DNA from: Chloroflexota bacterium
GTDB lineage: Bacteria > Chloroflexota > Anaerolineae > UBA7937 > B3-Chlor
DNA length: 64,000 bases
NCBI GenBank assembly: GCA_030613785.1
Contig: JAUWLF010000001.1
Span: 1-64,000, forward strand
Reading direction: 5' to 3'
Shown: positions 27,578-36,305 of the stretch, piece by piece
Layout: each line of letters opens with the position of its first letter
Position numbering within the stretch: the stretch's first letter is position 1
Position numbers and translations under genes: made by a program
The notes under the pieces: model-generated
What the model was told of the DNA's origin: nothing
The model's input: only the letters and a program-made list of their open reading frames with translations
Database searches by the model: none

Positions 27578-28068
27578 GTTCACAACAGGCTCGCGCTCTA
27601 TACGAGCGTCTGAAACGCGAGGCAGAGGCAGCCGGATACTTCCTCAATCCAGACGACGACTTCGTCTTGGATTTGATGGAAGGTCTGCTGACCAATGAAG
27701 AGAGATACGGCTATCAGGCTTGCCCCTGCCGGCTGGCCGAAGGGCTCAGAGCGAACGATCTGGACATCATCTGCCCTTGCGACTACCGCGACCCCGACTT
27801 GGACGAATACGGCGCCTGCTACTGCGCGCTATACGTCTCTGAAGAGATTGCTCTCGGCCACAGGCAAGTCGAGCCCGTGCCCGAGCGCCGCGGTGCGGAG
27901 CGCGAAACAGCGGCTGACGAACACGCGGAGGAGTTGGTTGGCTTCACGCGGGGCGCCATTCCCATTTGGCGCTGCAAGGTCTGCGGCTACCTCTGTGCGC
28001 GACCGCAGCCTCCCCTCAAGTGCCCTGTCTGCAAGGCAGATAAGGACCGCTTTGAACGCTTTGCCTGA
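27574..28068 (+). CDS. Ferredoxin-thioredoxin reductase catalytic subunit fused to rubredoxin-like domain
   Basis: 164 residues. Residues 1-90 are the FTR catalytic chain: CPC (50-52), CPC (67-69) and CYC (82-84), the six cysteines that hold the 4Fe-4S cluster and the active disulfide. A charged linker leads to a rubredoxin-like domain with CKVCG and CPVC (about 133-155). FTR passes electrons from ferredoxin to thioredoxin-type proteins. Here the built-in rubredoxin may replace or assist ferredoxin, and the partner disulfide protein is the coupled glutaredoxin. No FTR variable chain is seen, as usual outside oxygenic phototrophs. Confidence in both domains is high; the electron route is inferred. 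Confidence 0.88.
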   Translation: MSSQQARALYERLKREAEAAGYFLNPDDDFVLDLMEGLLTNEERYGYQACPCRLAEGLRANDLDIICPCDYRDPDLDEYGACYCALYVSEEIALGHRQVEPVPERRGAERETAADEHAEELVGFTRGAIPIWRCKVCGYLCARPQPPLKCPVCKADKDRFERFA

Positions 28069-28071
28069 CCC

Positions 28072-28407
28072 TCAGTGGGGATCGCGTGCGCTCGAGCTGT
28101 GAAGAGGGACGGAGCCGCACGCTGCACGCCGGAACCCGGGAGGCGTGCTGAGCCCACCAAACCACTCACTGGGAAAGCGATCCAGACTACCAGATATCCC
28201 AGCGGCGTAGAAATCGAATGTCGCTCCTCGCTCGAGATTGGGGATGACATATAAGATGCCGCTCTCTGGCTCGATGCTTCCGGCCAACGCCTCAACCCGA
28301 CCGCTGCCCTGGGCCTGAACCGGTCCAAGACCCACCACTAGACCGACAACTAGGACAAGCGCGACAAGGAACCACTTTGACTTAGCGGCTACACAATCCC
28401 CCAACAT
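28072..28407 (-). pseudogene. Truncated secreted protein, probable remnant
   Basis: About 111 codons from ATG 28407. Signal peptide KSKWFLVALVLVVGLVVGLG with cleavage near VQA-QG, then about 45 residues ending in LYVIPNLERGATFDFYAAG-type sequence. This resembles a recurrent extracellular module of Chloroflexota (LPGLxxGxTLYVYxxGTSGNLDP). After that the reading changes to arginine/serine-rich, low-structure sequence that looks like non-coding frame. I read it as a secreted protein broken soon after its first module. It could also be a genuine short protein. Confidence 0.4.
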
Positions 28408-28532
28408 GTTCGTCTCGAACCATCGCCTCCTCCTGCTCCAAGGAAATGAAGCGGTTGCTAGCATGGCTTGGAAAGGCACACTACAAGGTGCGACGGCGGC
28501 ATCCGCTGACAGAAAGATGTCGCCACTCGCAC

Positions 28533-29348
28533 CTAGTTCACCGCAGAGCTGTTGCGCCGCCCCGCCACCAATCCCCAGCCCACATACAATGGAGTGACCT
28601 GACTCAATCCGACCCAGATCAGTATGAAGCCGATGCCCGCCTTGACCGCTACCGTCCAGCGACCGACGGTGGCCTGTGTCTGACGAACAGCGCTGTTAGC
28701 ATCCCTGACTATCGCGATTTGCTCATCCAGCAGGGCAACAAACCCTCCCAGATCTTCGTTGAGGACCGCCAAGTCCTCTGCAATATGCTGAGCGTCCTCG
28801 CCGCTTGTCTCCAGGTGTCCAGCGGTTGTGTCGAGATCATCTTCCAGGCTGGTGATGTCGTCCGACAGATCATCCAGAACTGAGCCAATTTCCCTCACAG
28901 GTTCTTCGAGTGGCGCAGTAGCATCCACGTTGATACCCAAGAAGCTACTGATCCTACCCAGTGCGCCCAACGTAGTGTCAACGGCTCTGGCCGCCGCAGC
29001 CACTTGGGAGATGGTTGATTGCACGGAATCAATAGCTTTGGGTACGTCTTCGCCAACGGTCTGGGAAACCCCATCCAGTAAGGACCCTATGGACTCGAGT
29101 ACCTGGCCAGCATCAGTGGCCGTTGTCACTACCGTATCGAGTCCCTGGTTAACACCCTCCAGCATCGTCTTTGCTTGCACCAAGTTGGCTTCCACGGCGT
29201 CCAGGCTCCTTGATACGAGAAGCAGCGTTTCTTCCAGGCCCGCGGCCGTCTGGTCCACGACACGCCATCCGATGGCTATCCCAGCCACGCTGAAAACAAT
29301 CCCCACGATTCCGACCACCAGCATCAGAACACCAATAGTACGTTGCAT
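28533..29348 (-). CDS. Membrane protein with long coiled-coil ectodomain
   Basis: 271 residues. An N-terminal span (about 5-28) and a C-terminal span (about 235-258) bracket some 200 residues of heptad-like sequence with almost no aromatic residues or cysteines. This region is rich in L, V, D, E, T and S (for example LDDLSDDITSLEDDLDTTAGH). It looks like a two-anchor coiled-coil protein, similar in build to methyl-accepting or phage-shock-type spacers but without signalling motifs. AGGAAGGGGTAATC precedes the ATG. Not recognised as a named family; probable envelope-structure role is an inference only. Confidence 0.7.
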   Translation of the reverse strand: MQRTIGVLMLVVGIVGIVFSVAGIAIGWRVVDQTAAGLEETLLLVSRSLDAVEANLVQAKTMLEGVNQGLDTVVTTATDAGQVLESIGSLLDGVSQTVGEDVPKAIDSVQSTISQVAAAARAVDTTLGALGRISSFLGINVDATAPLEEPVREIGSVLDDLSDDITSLEDDLDTTAGHLETSGEDAQHIAEDLAVLNEDLGGFVALLDEQIAIVRDANSAVRQTQATVGRWTVAVKAGIGFILIWVGLSQVTPLYVGWGLVAGRRNSSAVN

Positions 29349-29844
29349 GATTACCCCTTCCTAGCGCTTCCAGGGCATTTCCCAACCGTGAGCGTGATTC
29401 TTCGAGTTGATCTTCTCACAACTTGCCCCGATTTCCCAATTTCGTCGCGGTTGAGATGGCAATCGGGACACCACCTTACCCGATCCCGGTCACAACGATC
29501 CAACAACAACGGATTGCAGCGCCCACCCAGGAGCAGACGACCACAGACCCATATAGCCCCCACCCTTCCACGGCGTCGCCCTACGACAGAGACCTCGACG
29601 TCCACCTTGCCGTCCACAAGAACGGCCGGCTAGTCGCAGAGCTTTTCGTACGTGGCCGGGTGTGTCCGTGGTTTAGCTCAACTCCTCTCGAGGAACAAGG
29701 GCAAGCGAACAGCGGTGTGGGTTTTGCTTCTTGGGACTCCGCAGAACCTCTTGTAGAGAAGCAAGGCGCTCTCCGCGGCTGGAGGCCCCCGCGATACCTG
29801 GCCCAGTGCAGATTGAGCACTTCACTACAATGTGCCAAGCCTTG
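29349..29844. other. Region between coiled-coil gene and tRNA cluster
   Basis: About 500 bases with no supported gene. Reading frames here have no family features. It would be transcribed from the tRNA promoter if that transcript ran on. Confidence 0.45.
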
Positions 29845-29929
29845 TAGGGCGGGTGGGATTCGAACCCACACGGAGAATTACCTCCAACGGATTTTAAGTC
29901 CGTAGCGTCTACCGTTCCGCCACCGCCCC
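29845..29929 (-). tRNA. tRNA-Leu (UAA)
   Basis: 85-base cloverleaf: acceptor GGGGCGG pairs with CCGCCCT, T-loop TTCGAAT, long variable arm, anticodon TAA within CTTAAAA. Last of four tRNAs in a minus-strand cluster. Confidence 0.93.
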
Positions 29930-29989
29930 CCTTGACAAACAGAAATGGCCGATAGCCCTCGATCTGACTATCAGCCACGGAACACCCAG

Positions 29990-30060
<71 letters not shown>

Positions 30061-30071
30061 GCAACCTGTGA

Positions 30072-30143
30072 AGCGGAAGACGAGATTCGAACTCGTGACC
30101 CTCTCCTTGGCAAGGAGATGCTCTACCGCTGAGCCACTTCCGC
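30072..30143 (-). tRNA. tRNA-Gly (GCC)
   Basis: 72 bases, acceptor GCGGAAG/CTTCCGC, anticodon GCC in TTGCCAA, T-loop TTCGAAT. Confidence 0.93.
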
Positions 30144-30155
30144 ATCGATCACAGA

Positions 30156-30228
30156 TGCCGAGGAGCAGAATCGAACTGCTGACACCATGATTTTCAGTCA
30201 TGTGCTCTACCAACTGAGCTACCTCGGC
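30156..30228 (-). tRNA. tRNA-Phe (GAA)
   Basis: 73 bases, acceptor GCCGAGG/CCTCGGC, anticodon GAA in CTGAAAA, T-loop TTCGATT. First gene of the tRNA cluster, just after its promoter. Confidence 0.93.
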
Positions 30229-30241
30229 TCCTCCAAATCCA

Positions 30242-30270
30242 ATTCTACGTTATCTCCCCCCTCTTGTCAA
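30242..30270 (-). promoter_or_regulatory. Promoter of the tRNA-Phe-Gly-Cys-Leu cluster
   Basis: Minus strand perfect TTGACA (30265..30270), 17-base spacer, TAGAAT (30242..30247), 13 bases before tRNA-Phe. Confidence 0.75.
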
Positions 30271-30291
30271 GCAAAGCCACCCCCAGATAGC

Positions 30292-30320
30292 AAAAAGCGG
30301 GGAGCCGCTGGCTCCCCGCC
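30292..30320 (-). terminator. Rho-independent terminator after hsp20
   Basis: Minus strand: 10-bp GC-rich hairpin (GCGGGGAGCC paired around a short loop) followed by TTTTT. It lies 13 bases past the hsp20 stop. Confidence 0.85.
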
Positions 30321-30332
30321 ACAGGCACTAGC

Positions 30333-30788
30333 CTAACTTCCCTTCACTTCGACCTTGACGGTCTCTGGCTGCAGTTCCGCGGCGACCGGGATGGTCACCG
30401 TGAGAACACCATCCTCGAAGGCAGCGTCGGCCTTGTCGCCCTCCGCCTCAGCGGGCAAAGCCACCGAACGGCAGAAGGACCCATACCGGCGCTCGCGATG
30501 GACGTAGTTCTCCTCCTTGACCTCCTCCTCAGCACTGGTCTCGCCGGAGATCGTCAAGACGTTGTCCTTCACGGTGACGTCCAATTCCTCAGGCGTCACG
30601 CCAGGCACCTCCACCTTGATCACCAGACTACCGTTATCCCTGTAGACGTCCATGGCCACCCCTGCCCTCCAGGCAGGCGCCAGCCACGCACGGCTCGATC
30701 TCGGCGACGCCTCATCAAAGAAGCGATCTATCGCATCGCTCACGGAAAGCCAGTCTCTCCTCGGTCTCCATAGTGTGATGGCGTTCAT
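30333..30788 (-). CDS. hsp20: HSP20 small heat-shock protein
   Basis: 151 residues. The alpha-crystallin domain covers about 45-145, with VPGVTPEELDV, the RYGSFCRSVALP turn and the A-x-x-x-DGVLTVTIP motif. It is an ATP-independent chaperone that binds unfolding proteins. AAGGGGGTT precedes the ATG, a perfect consensus promoter lies at 30827..30855, and a clean terminator closes the gene, so it is a single-gene unit. I see no CIRCE inverted repeat in the upstream region; a housekeeping-type promoter is all that is visible. Confidence 0.93.
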   Translation of the reverse strand: MNAITLWRPRRDWLSVSDAIDRFFDEASPRSSRAWLAPAWRAGVAMDVYRDNGSLVIKVEVPGVTPEELDVTVKDNVLTISGETSAEEEVKEENYVHRERRYGSFCRSVALPAEAEGDKADAAFEDGVLTVTIPVAAELQPETVKVEVKGS

Positions 30789-30826
30789 TATCTGAACCCC
30801 CTTTCTTCATCATGTTTCTCTTCTAT

Positions 30827-30855
30827 ATTATACTGGATTTCAGAAGTATTGTCAA
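30827..30855 (-). promoter_or_regulatory. Perfect consensus promoter of hsp20
   Basis: Minus strand TTGACA (30850..30855), exactly 17 bases, TATAAT (30827..30832). Both boxes match the sigma70 consensus fully. Confidence 0.9.
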
Positions 30856-31240
30856 GCGTAGCTATAAGGAATCCTGATAGCTTGGCTATCAGTTTCCTAC
30901 CTGCAGTCGAACCATCAAATGGCGAAAGTCCAGACAAAGCGAGGGTTGCCACGACCGCGCTGTTGATGAACCAGGGCAAACGAGCTGTCAATCGGAGAGT
31001 CCAGCCGTCTGCCCAGCGGACTCCGTTGCTTAGGTAGAACCTGATATGATAGAATACCCACAGCCACTATGCTAGTCGCTGTGCTGAACATCCCGGTGCC
31101 GATTGCCCCCAGGTCGCCCAAGGGTCAGCCGAACGACCTTGGAGAGGCGACCCCACGAGCAGAAGCGCCCCACCCGCACGATCAGACTGATCAGGTGGAG
31201 GCTGCATCTCAGTCCGGCGAAGTTTGGGAGGGAGAGAACC
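30856..31240. other. Divergent intergenic region between hsp20 and aldolase
   Basis: It holds the aldolase promoter (31026..31055) and a long leader of roughly 180 bases before the ATG at 31241. I did not recognise a riboswitch or RNA in the leader. Confidence 0.45.
31026..31055 (+). promoter_or_regulatory. Promoter of the aldolase operon
   Basis: TTGCTT (31026..31031), 18-base spacer, TAGAAT (31050..31055). Confidence 0.5.
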
Positions 31241-32176
31241 ATGAACACTAAGGCGGAGGACGTGATGATCCCTCTGGATGCCCGGGAAGCGGCAAAGCAG
31301 AGTTACGTTGACAACTACCTCACCATCACAAGGAACAGCGGAAACCTCATGCTTTTCGCCGGGGACCAGAAGGTCGAGCACCTCAACGACGACTTCTTCG
31401 GCGAAGGCATCCACGAAGATGACGGCGATCCCGAGCACCTGTTCAGAATCGCCTCTCAGGCAGAGATCGGAGTCTTCGCCACGCAACTGGGGCTCATCGC
31501 CCGCTATGGTCGGGACTATCCAGCAGTTCCGTACATGGTCAAGTTGAACTCCAAAACCAACCTGGTCAAGGCCACGCAGATGGACCCTTTCAGTCAGCAG
31601 TGGTATGGGGTGGATCAGGTGGTGGATTTCGCCGCGCATTCCGGGCTGGAGATCCGAGGTGTGGGGTACACGATCTACCTGGGCAGCGAATTCGAGCACC
31701 AGATGCTTCATAAAGCCGCCCAGATCATCTATCGGGCCCACCTGAACGGCCTGGTAACAGTGCTGTGGATCTATCCGAGGGGCAAAGCAGTTCAGGATGA
31801 GAGAGACCCGCACCTCATCGCCGGGGCCACCGGCGTAGCGGCCTGCCTCGGCAGCGACTTCGTCAAAGTGAACTACCCCAGGAAAGAGGATGCCGAGTCG
31901 AAGGAGATCTTCAAAGAAGCGATCAGAGCCGCCGGGGGCACCAAGGTCGTCTGCGCAGGGGGATCGACCACAGACGTGCGAGCTTTTCTCCAGCAACTGC
32001 ACGATCAGATCTTCGTCAGCGGCGCCGCGGGAAACGCTACGGGGAGGAACGTCCACCAGAAGCCCTTGGCCGAGGCAGTGAGGATGTGCAACGCCATCTC
32101 CGCCATCACCATCAAAGGGTGGAGCGTCGAGGAGGCCCTCGCCGTCTATGAGGGCACCAAGGACCTGGTAATATAG
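31241..32176 (+). CDS. Class I fructose-bisphosphate aldolase, archaeal/DhnA type
   Basis: 311 residues of the DhnA/FbaB (DeoC-like TIM barrel) family. LMLFAGDQKVEHLNDDF near the N-terminus, the probable Schiff-base lysine K209 in SDFVKVNYP, and the phosphate loop CAGGS followed by SGAAGNATGRN are all seen. The family cleaves fructose-1,6-bisphosphate (some members act on other ketose phosphates). ATG 31241 has a strong GGGAGGGAGA site. It heads an operon with an MBL hydrolase, MazG, a small ORF and a glycosyltransferase, away from the other glycolysis genes at 10.6-16.6 kb. It complements them by supplying the aldolase step. Confidence 0.85.
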   Translation: MNTKAEDVMIPLDAREAAKQSYVDNYLTITRNSGNLMLFAGDQKVEHLNDDFFGEGIHEDDGDPEHLFRIASQAEIGVFATQLGLIARYGRDYPAVPYMVKLNSKTNLVKATQMDPFSQQWYGVDQVVDFAAHSGLEIRGVGYTIYLGSEFEHQMLHKAAQIIYRAHLNGLVTVLWIYPRGKAVQDERDPHLIAGATGVAACLGSDFVKVNYPRKEDAESKEIFKEAIRAAGGTKVVCAGGSTTDVRAFLQQLHDQIFVSGAAGNATGRNVHQKPLAEAVRMCNAISAITIKGWSVEEALAVYEGTKDLVI

Positions 32177-32183
32177 ACAGCCA

Positions 32184-33161
32184 ATGCGGCAAGTCGAGCC
32201 TCGAATTCACGTTCTGCCCATCCCCACCCCCTTCCCTGTAGGCCCGGTCAACGTCTACCTCCTGGAGGGTGAACCCCTCACCCTCGTAGACGCAGGGCCT
32301 CTGACTGACGAGGCCCTTGAAGCCCTCAACAAGGGTGTGAGGGAACTGGGATACTCTCTGGCCGATATCGAGCAACTGCTCATCACCCACGCTCATCATG
32401 ACCATTTCGGCCTCGCTCGAGAGGTGGTCGAGCGGTCCGGTGCCACCGTGCTCTCTTTTCGCGAGAACAAGCCGCCTTTGGAGGATTTCGATACCTGGTG
32501 GGAACAGAGAGTAGCCTACGTGGCTGAGTTCGTCGTCCGAGCAGGCGCCCCCGAGGAAGCCCTGAGAGAGCTGGAGGTCATGCGAGGTTATCGCAAGTAC
32601 GCGACGTCGGTACCTGAAGTTACTCCCCTCGACGACAACGACGAGGTGCAAATGGGCGACACAACCTGGCGAGCGATACATACCCCTGGACACGCCCTGG
32701 GGCACCTCTGCTTCTACCAGCCAGACTGCGAACTCCTTCTTTCCGGCGACCACCTCTTGAGGGATATCACGTCCAACCCAGTCCTGGAAGCTCCAAGGTT
32801 GGGAATGACACAGCGTCCCCGCAGCCTGGTAGACTACAAGCGCTCTCTACTTGGCATTCGGGAGCTTGAGGCCCGCAAGGTCTTCCCCGGTCACGGCGAA
32901 CCGGTGTACGACCACCGCGCCCTCGTTGACGAAATCCTGGCCCACCACGAGGAGCGCGGCCGGTTAATCCTGCACCTGCTGCGGGAGAAGCAGAGAACCG
33001 TGTACGAACTGGGGCTGGCCCTCTTCGGAGGGAACCTGCCCGGAGTTGAGCTATTCCTGGTCATGTCTGAGATCATCGGCCACCTGGATGTGCTCGAACT
33101 TGAATGCAAAGCAAGGCGGCTGGAGAGGGACGGAAGATCCATCTGGACAGCCATTCTCTGA
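32184..33161 (+). CDS. Metallo-beta-lactamase-fold hydrolase with C-terminal helical domain
   Basis: 325 residues. The zinc motif THAHHDHFG is complete, with further ligands in HTPGHALGH, LLSGDHLL and FPGHGEP. A C-terminal helical/winged-helix-like part (about 255-325, HLLREKQRTVYELGLALF) is typical of LACTB2/glyoxalase-II-like MBL proteins. The reaction is not determinable; thioester or phosphoester hydrolysis is usual. The start lies seven bases after the aldolase stop, so the two are co-transcribed. The ribosome site is weak, fitting coupled translation. Confidence 0.85.
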   Translation: MRQVEPRIHVLPIPTPFPVGPVNVYLLEGEPLTLVDAGPLTDEALEALNKGVRELGYSLADIEQLLITHAHHDHFGLAREVVERSGATVLSFRENKPPLEDFDTWWEQRVAYVAEFVVRAGAPEEALRELEVMRGYRKYATSVPEVTPLDDNDEVQMGDTTWRAIHTPGHALGHLCFYQPDCELLLSGDHLLRDITSNPVLEAPRLGMTQRPRSLVDYKRSLLGIRELEARKVFPGHGEPVYDHRALVDEILAHHEERGRLILHLLREKQRTVYELGLALFGGNLPGVELFLVMSEIIGHLDVLELECKARRLERDGRSIWTAIL

Positions 33162-33197
33162 TGGTGGAGCAATAGGGTCCGGGCAAGGGAAGGTGGC

Positions 33198-34592
33198 ATG
33201 ACGAACATCACCATCGTAGGATTAGGTCCAGGCGACGCCTCACTGCTTACCGTCGAAGCCAGAGAAACCCTTGAAGGCGCTCAGGAGGTGTACCTGCGCA
33301 CCACGCGTCACCCCACTGTCGACTCCCTGCCACCCCATCTCACCCGCCACTCCTTCGACCACCTCTACGAAGCTGAGGATGAGTTCTCCGCCGTCTACCA
33401 TGAGATAGCAAGGCAAATCGTGAAGCTGGGCCAGCGGCCTGAAGGTGTCATCTATGCCGTGCCCGGGCATCCCCTGGTGGGCGAGGAATCGGTACGCTGC
33501 ATACTGGCTCTGGCCAAAGACAAGGGTCTGAAGGTGAGGATGGTCACAGGCCTGAGCTTCATCGAGGCGGCTCTGGAAGCGTTGCGGATCGATCCTCTCG
33601 ATGGGCTCCAGATCGTTGACGCCACCGTTCTGGCGGAGCGCCTTCATCCAAACCTGGATCCCGACCTGCCAGCACTCATCGGCCAACTATACAGTCGTCG
33701 GGTGGCGGCCGAGGTCAAGCTGACTCTGATGAATCTCTACCCCGCTGACCATCCAGTGACCCTTGTCCGCAAGGTCGGCTCGCCGCAGTTGGAGACGGAG
33801 ATCTCACCCCTTCACGAGTTGGATCACTTCAAGGAGATAGACCATCTCACCTGCCTTTACGTCCCTCCCCTACCCACCCCCAGCTCCGTGTCCACCTTCC
33901 AGGACATCGGGGCGCGGCTCCGCGCGCCGGGAGGCTGCCCCTGGGATCGGGAACAGGACCACCAGACCCTCAGGCGCCATCTCTTGGAGGAGACCTACGA
34001 GGTTCTGCAAGCCCTCGACGAGGAGGACGACGTGGCTCTGCGGGAGGAGCTAGGGGATCTCCTGCTCCAGATCATCCTCCATACCCAGATCGCGACGGAG
34101 AGCGGCGAGTTCACCCTGGCCCAGGTGCTGGAGACCATCATCGCCAAGATAGTCCGTCGCCATCCTCACGTCTTCGCGGGCCTGGAAGTGGCCGATGCCG
34201 ACGAGGTTCTGCGCAACTGGCAAGCGATCAAGCGAGCGGAGAAACCGGAGGAAGACAAGCCCTTTGGGGGCATGCCCCTGAGCATGCCTGCTCTGACATT
34301 GGCCCAGAGAGCTCAGGAACGAGCGAAGAGGGAAGGCCTGGCCTCGCCCTCCCAGGAGTCCCTCCTGGCCGAGATTGAGCGCAGGCTGGACACGCTTCGA
34401 GAAATCGAGGGCGAAGAGGACGCCGCCGCTGTGCTGGGCCAACTGCTCTTCGCGCTGGCCGATCTGGCCCGCCAGTTGGGGGTGGATGCCGAAAGCGCCT
34501 TGAGGATCGCCACGATACGCTTCGGCGACGCCCTGGCCTCACCGGGATCTGAGGTCCTTTGGACCAACGAGGTGGATCCAGGCAGCCATTGA
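33198..34592 (+). CDS. mazG: MazG nucleoside triphosphate pyrophosphohydrolase with tetrapyrrole-methylase-like N-terminus
   Basis: 464 residues, the YabN-type fusion. Residues 1-215 form a tetrapyrrole methylase-like domain (ITIVGLGPGDASLLTVEA; YAVPGHPLVGEESV). From about 235 comes MazG: CPWDREQDHQTLRRHLLEETYEVLQAL with the metal-binding EELGDLLLQ motif, then a second helical half ending near residue 450. MazG hydrolyses NTPs, including damaged or alarmone-related ones, to NMP and pyrophosphate; the N-terminal domain's role in such fusions is unclear. GGAAGG precedes the ATG. The stop overlaps the ATG of the following small ORF (TGATG). Confidence 0.92.
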   Translation: MTNITIVGLGPGDASLLTVEARETLEGAQEVYLRTTRHPTVDSLPPHLTRHSFDHLYEAEDEFSAVYHEIARQIVKLGQRPEGVIYAVPGHPLVGEESVRCILALAKDKGLKVRMVTGLSFIEAALEALRIDPLDGLQIVDATVLAERLHPNLDPDLPALIGQLYSRRVAAEVKLTLMNLYPADHPVTLVRKVGSPQLETEISPLHELDHFKEIDHLTCLYVPPLPTPSSVSTFQDIGARLRAPGGCPWDREQDHQTLRRHLLEETYEVLQALDEEDDVALREELGDLLLQIILHTQIATESGEFTLAQVLETIIAKIVRRHPHVFAGLEVADADEVLRNWQAIKRAEKPEEDKPFGGMPLSMPALTLAQRAQERAKREGLASPSQESLLAEIERRLDTLREIEGEEDAAAVLGQLLFALADLARQLGVDAESALRIATIRFGDALASPGSEVLWTNEVDPGSH

Positions 34593-34711
34593 TGTCCCCA
34601 GTTGCGCTCGTCGGCTTGGCTGTGCTGATGTTGGCCAGTCCCTTCGTCTTTCAGGGGTTCCTGTTACATTCCGAAGACCTGCTCCTTTCGTCCGTCAGGC
34701 AGACCGGATAG
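34592..34711 (+). CDS. Small hydrophobic ORF between mazG and a GT-C glycosyltransferase
   Basis: 39 residues, MSPVALVGLAVLMLASPFVF then a polar tail (about 20 residues). The first 25 residues could form one membrane span. The start overlaps the mazG stop (TGATG) and the stop is one base before the GTG of the glycosyltransferase gene, so all three would be coupled. That tight spacing is the main support. It may be a small membrane partner or just a translational bridge; no homology can be claimed. Confidence 0.4.
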   Translation: MSPVALVGLAVLMLASPFVFQGFLLHSEDLLLSSVRQTG

Positions 34712-34712
34712 G

Positions 34713-36305
34713 GTGAGCCTAGTGGATCTCTCGCGGTTTGGGTTGGTGTCCGCCAGTCTAGCGCTTGGCAGCGCCGTTGTGTGCTATGCCCTCGTTTGGC
34801 TCTATCTCTCCCCACGTCTACCTCACAGGTCCTCCATGCCGGGTGCGGCTTCCACTTCGCCCGTTTCGACTGTCGAAGTAGCCCTGCTACTGACGGCGGT
34901 AGCCATTGCAATCGCATTGCGGATTCCGCCGATGACGAGAGGCTTCATCGCTGACGAGATCACGACCGCGATGCATTTCGTGGAAGTTGATTCGCTGTGG
35001 ACCACCATCTCCACCGATGTCGCCTTCAACAACCACATCGCCTATTCGATCCTCGCGAGGTTTTCGCAGGCGACATTTGGGCGGCATGAGTGGTCTCTCA
35101 GACTGCCAGCCTTGCTACTCGGGGTGGCGTGCCTCCCTGCTCTTTGGGTTTTCGGCAGGAGGCTGCTGGGCCCAAGGGTGGCGATCGCCGCTACATTTTT
35201 CCTGGCGTTGTCTCCATACCATATCGCCCTGAGTGTCACAGGTCGCGGGTATGCAGGCATGATTCTATTCACGCTCATCTCGAGCCATCTGTACTTCAAG
35301 TTGCTTGATCGCCCCACTCATCGGGATGGCCTCAAGTTTGTCCTCTGCGGCGTGGCCGCCATATACTTCCACTTATACGCCGCCGCTGTAGTCGTGGTTC
35401 AGGTCTTGTTGCTTCTGTGCCTTGCCGCCAGGCAAGTCCTTGGACGTGGTTCTGGGCGCTTCATGTGGCTCGAATCCTTTCGCATCCTCTGGCTTTCCTT
35501 TGGAGCCACAGTTGGACTTTCGTTGCTCTGTTACGCGCCGGTCTCTTCCCAACTCTCAGGCGACATCGCACAACAGGGCGTAGCACGCTTTCAGCCCCTT
35601 TTCCCATTGGGCGTGCTGGAGTCTCTGTCTGGCAGCACTTGGGCACCGGTGGGGATATGGGCCTTGTTCGCTGTTGGTGTGGGGCTGATTTCACTGCGGA
35701 GGTCTCACCCGAGGCAGGTAGCCTACTGGATTCTGCTGTTTCTCGTGCCAGTCTCGACCGCATGGCTGGTTCGGCAGATCCCTCTTGCCGACAGATTCTT
35801 CATCTATCTCCTCCCGCACTATCTTCTCCTCGTGGTCTCAGGCTTGTGGGCTGTGTGGAGGTTGGCAGCCAATCGCTCTCGCGGGCCCACAAGGTACGCC
35901 CTCTACGCACTCTGTGCCATTCTCGCAGCGTCAGTTCTTTGCACCTGGTGCGTCGATCCGTGGCGCAAGGTACGCCACAGGAGTTACCGGGAGGTCATGC
36001 AGGCCATGCAAGCCCAAGCGACAGAATCCACCGCTTTCTGCGGAGTTGGCGGGGGCGTTGGCAAGTTGGAATACTATTCTGACAGGCAGATGTTCTTTCC
36101 CCGCTCTATGGAGCAATTCCAGCAGATTGCCGAGCAGTATTCTGAGATCAAATGTGCGTACCACGGGACACCATGGACACTTGCGACTCGTGAGGGAAAG
36201 AAGGATCAGGGGCTGGACGTGCAGGCAGAGATCATCCTGTTTCTCTCGCAAAATGCCGAGTGGGAGGAGTTCAGCGACTTCACCGTTTTCACGTATCGCC
36301 AATGA
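34713..36305 (+). CDS. GT-C type membrane glycosyltransferase (PMT/ArnT-like)
   Basis: 530 residues with about ten to twelve membrane spans. The first external loop carries the acidic pair in FIADEITTAMHF, as in the catalytic loop of lipid-linked sugar transferases of the GT-C fold, followed by HEWSLRLPALLLG, the usual R-x-P-A segment after the first loop. The C-terminal 120 residues are a soluble domain. Substrates are not identifiable; the fold uses polyprenyl-phosphate sugars. The GTG start follows one base after the small ORF. It ends the aldolase-MBL-mazG operon. Confidence 0.8.
   Translation: MSLVDLSRFGLVSASLALGSAVVCYALVWLYLSPRLPHRSSMPGAASTSPVSTVEVALLLTAVAIAIALRIPPMTRGFIADEITTAMHFVEVDSLWTTISTDVAFNNHIAYSILARFSQATFGRHEWSLRLPALLLGVACLPALWVFGRRLLGPRVAIAATFFLALSPYHIALSVTGRGYAGMILFTLISSHLYFKLLDRPTHRDGLKFVLCGVAAIYFHLYAAAVVVVQVLLLLCLAARQVLGRGSGRFMWLESFRILWLSFGATVGLSLLCYAPVSSQLSGDIAQQGVARFQPLFPLGVLESLSGSTWAPVGIWALFAVGVGLISLRRSHPRQVAYWILLFLVPVSTAWLVRQIPLADRFFIYLLPHYLLLVVSGLWAVWRLAANRSRGPTRYALYALCAILAASVLCTWCVDPWRKVRHRSYREVMQAMQAQATESTAFCGVGGGVGKLEYYSDRQMFFPRSMEQFQQIAEQYSEIKCAYHGTPWTLATREGKKDQGLDVQAEIILFLSQNAEWEEFSDFTVFTYRQ

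Noticed and set aside
31067-32056. Long minus-strand reading frame opposite the aldolase
   Set aside because: Mirror of the aldolase coding sequence; no family features, while the plus strand has the catalytic lysine, ribosome site and promoter.
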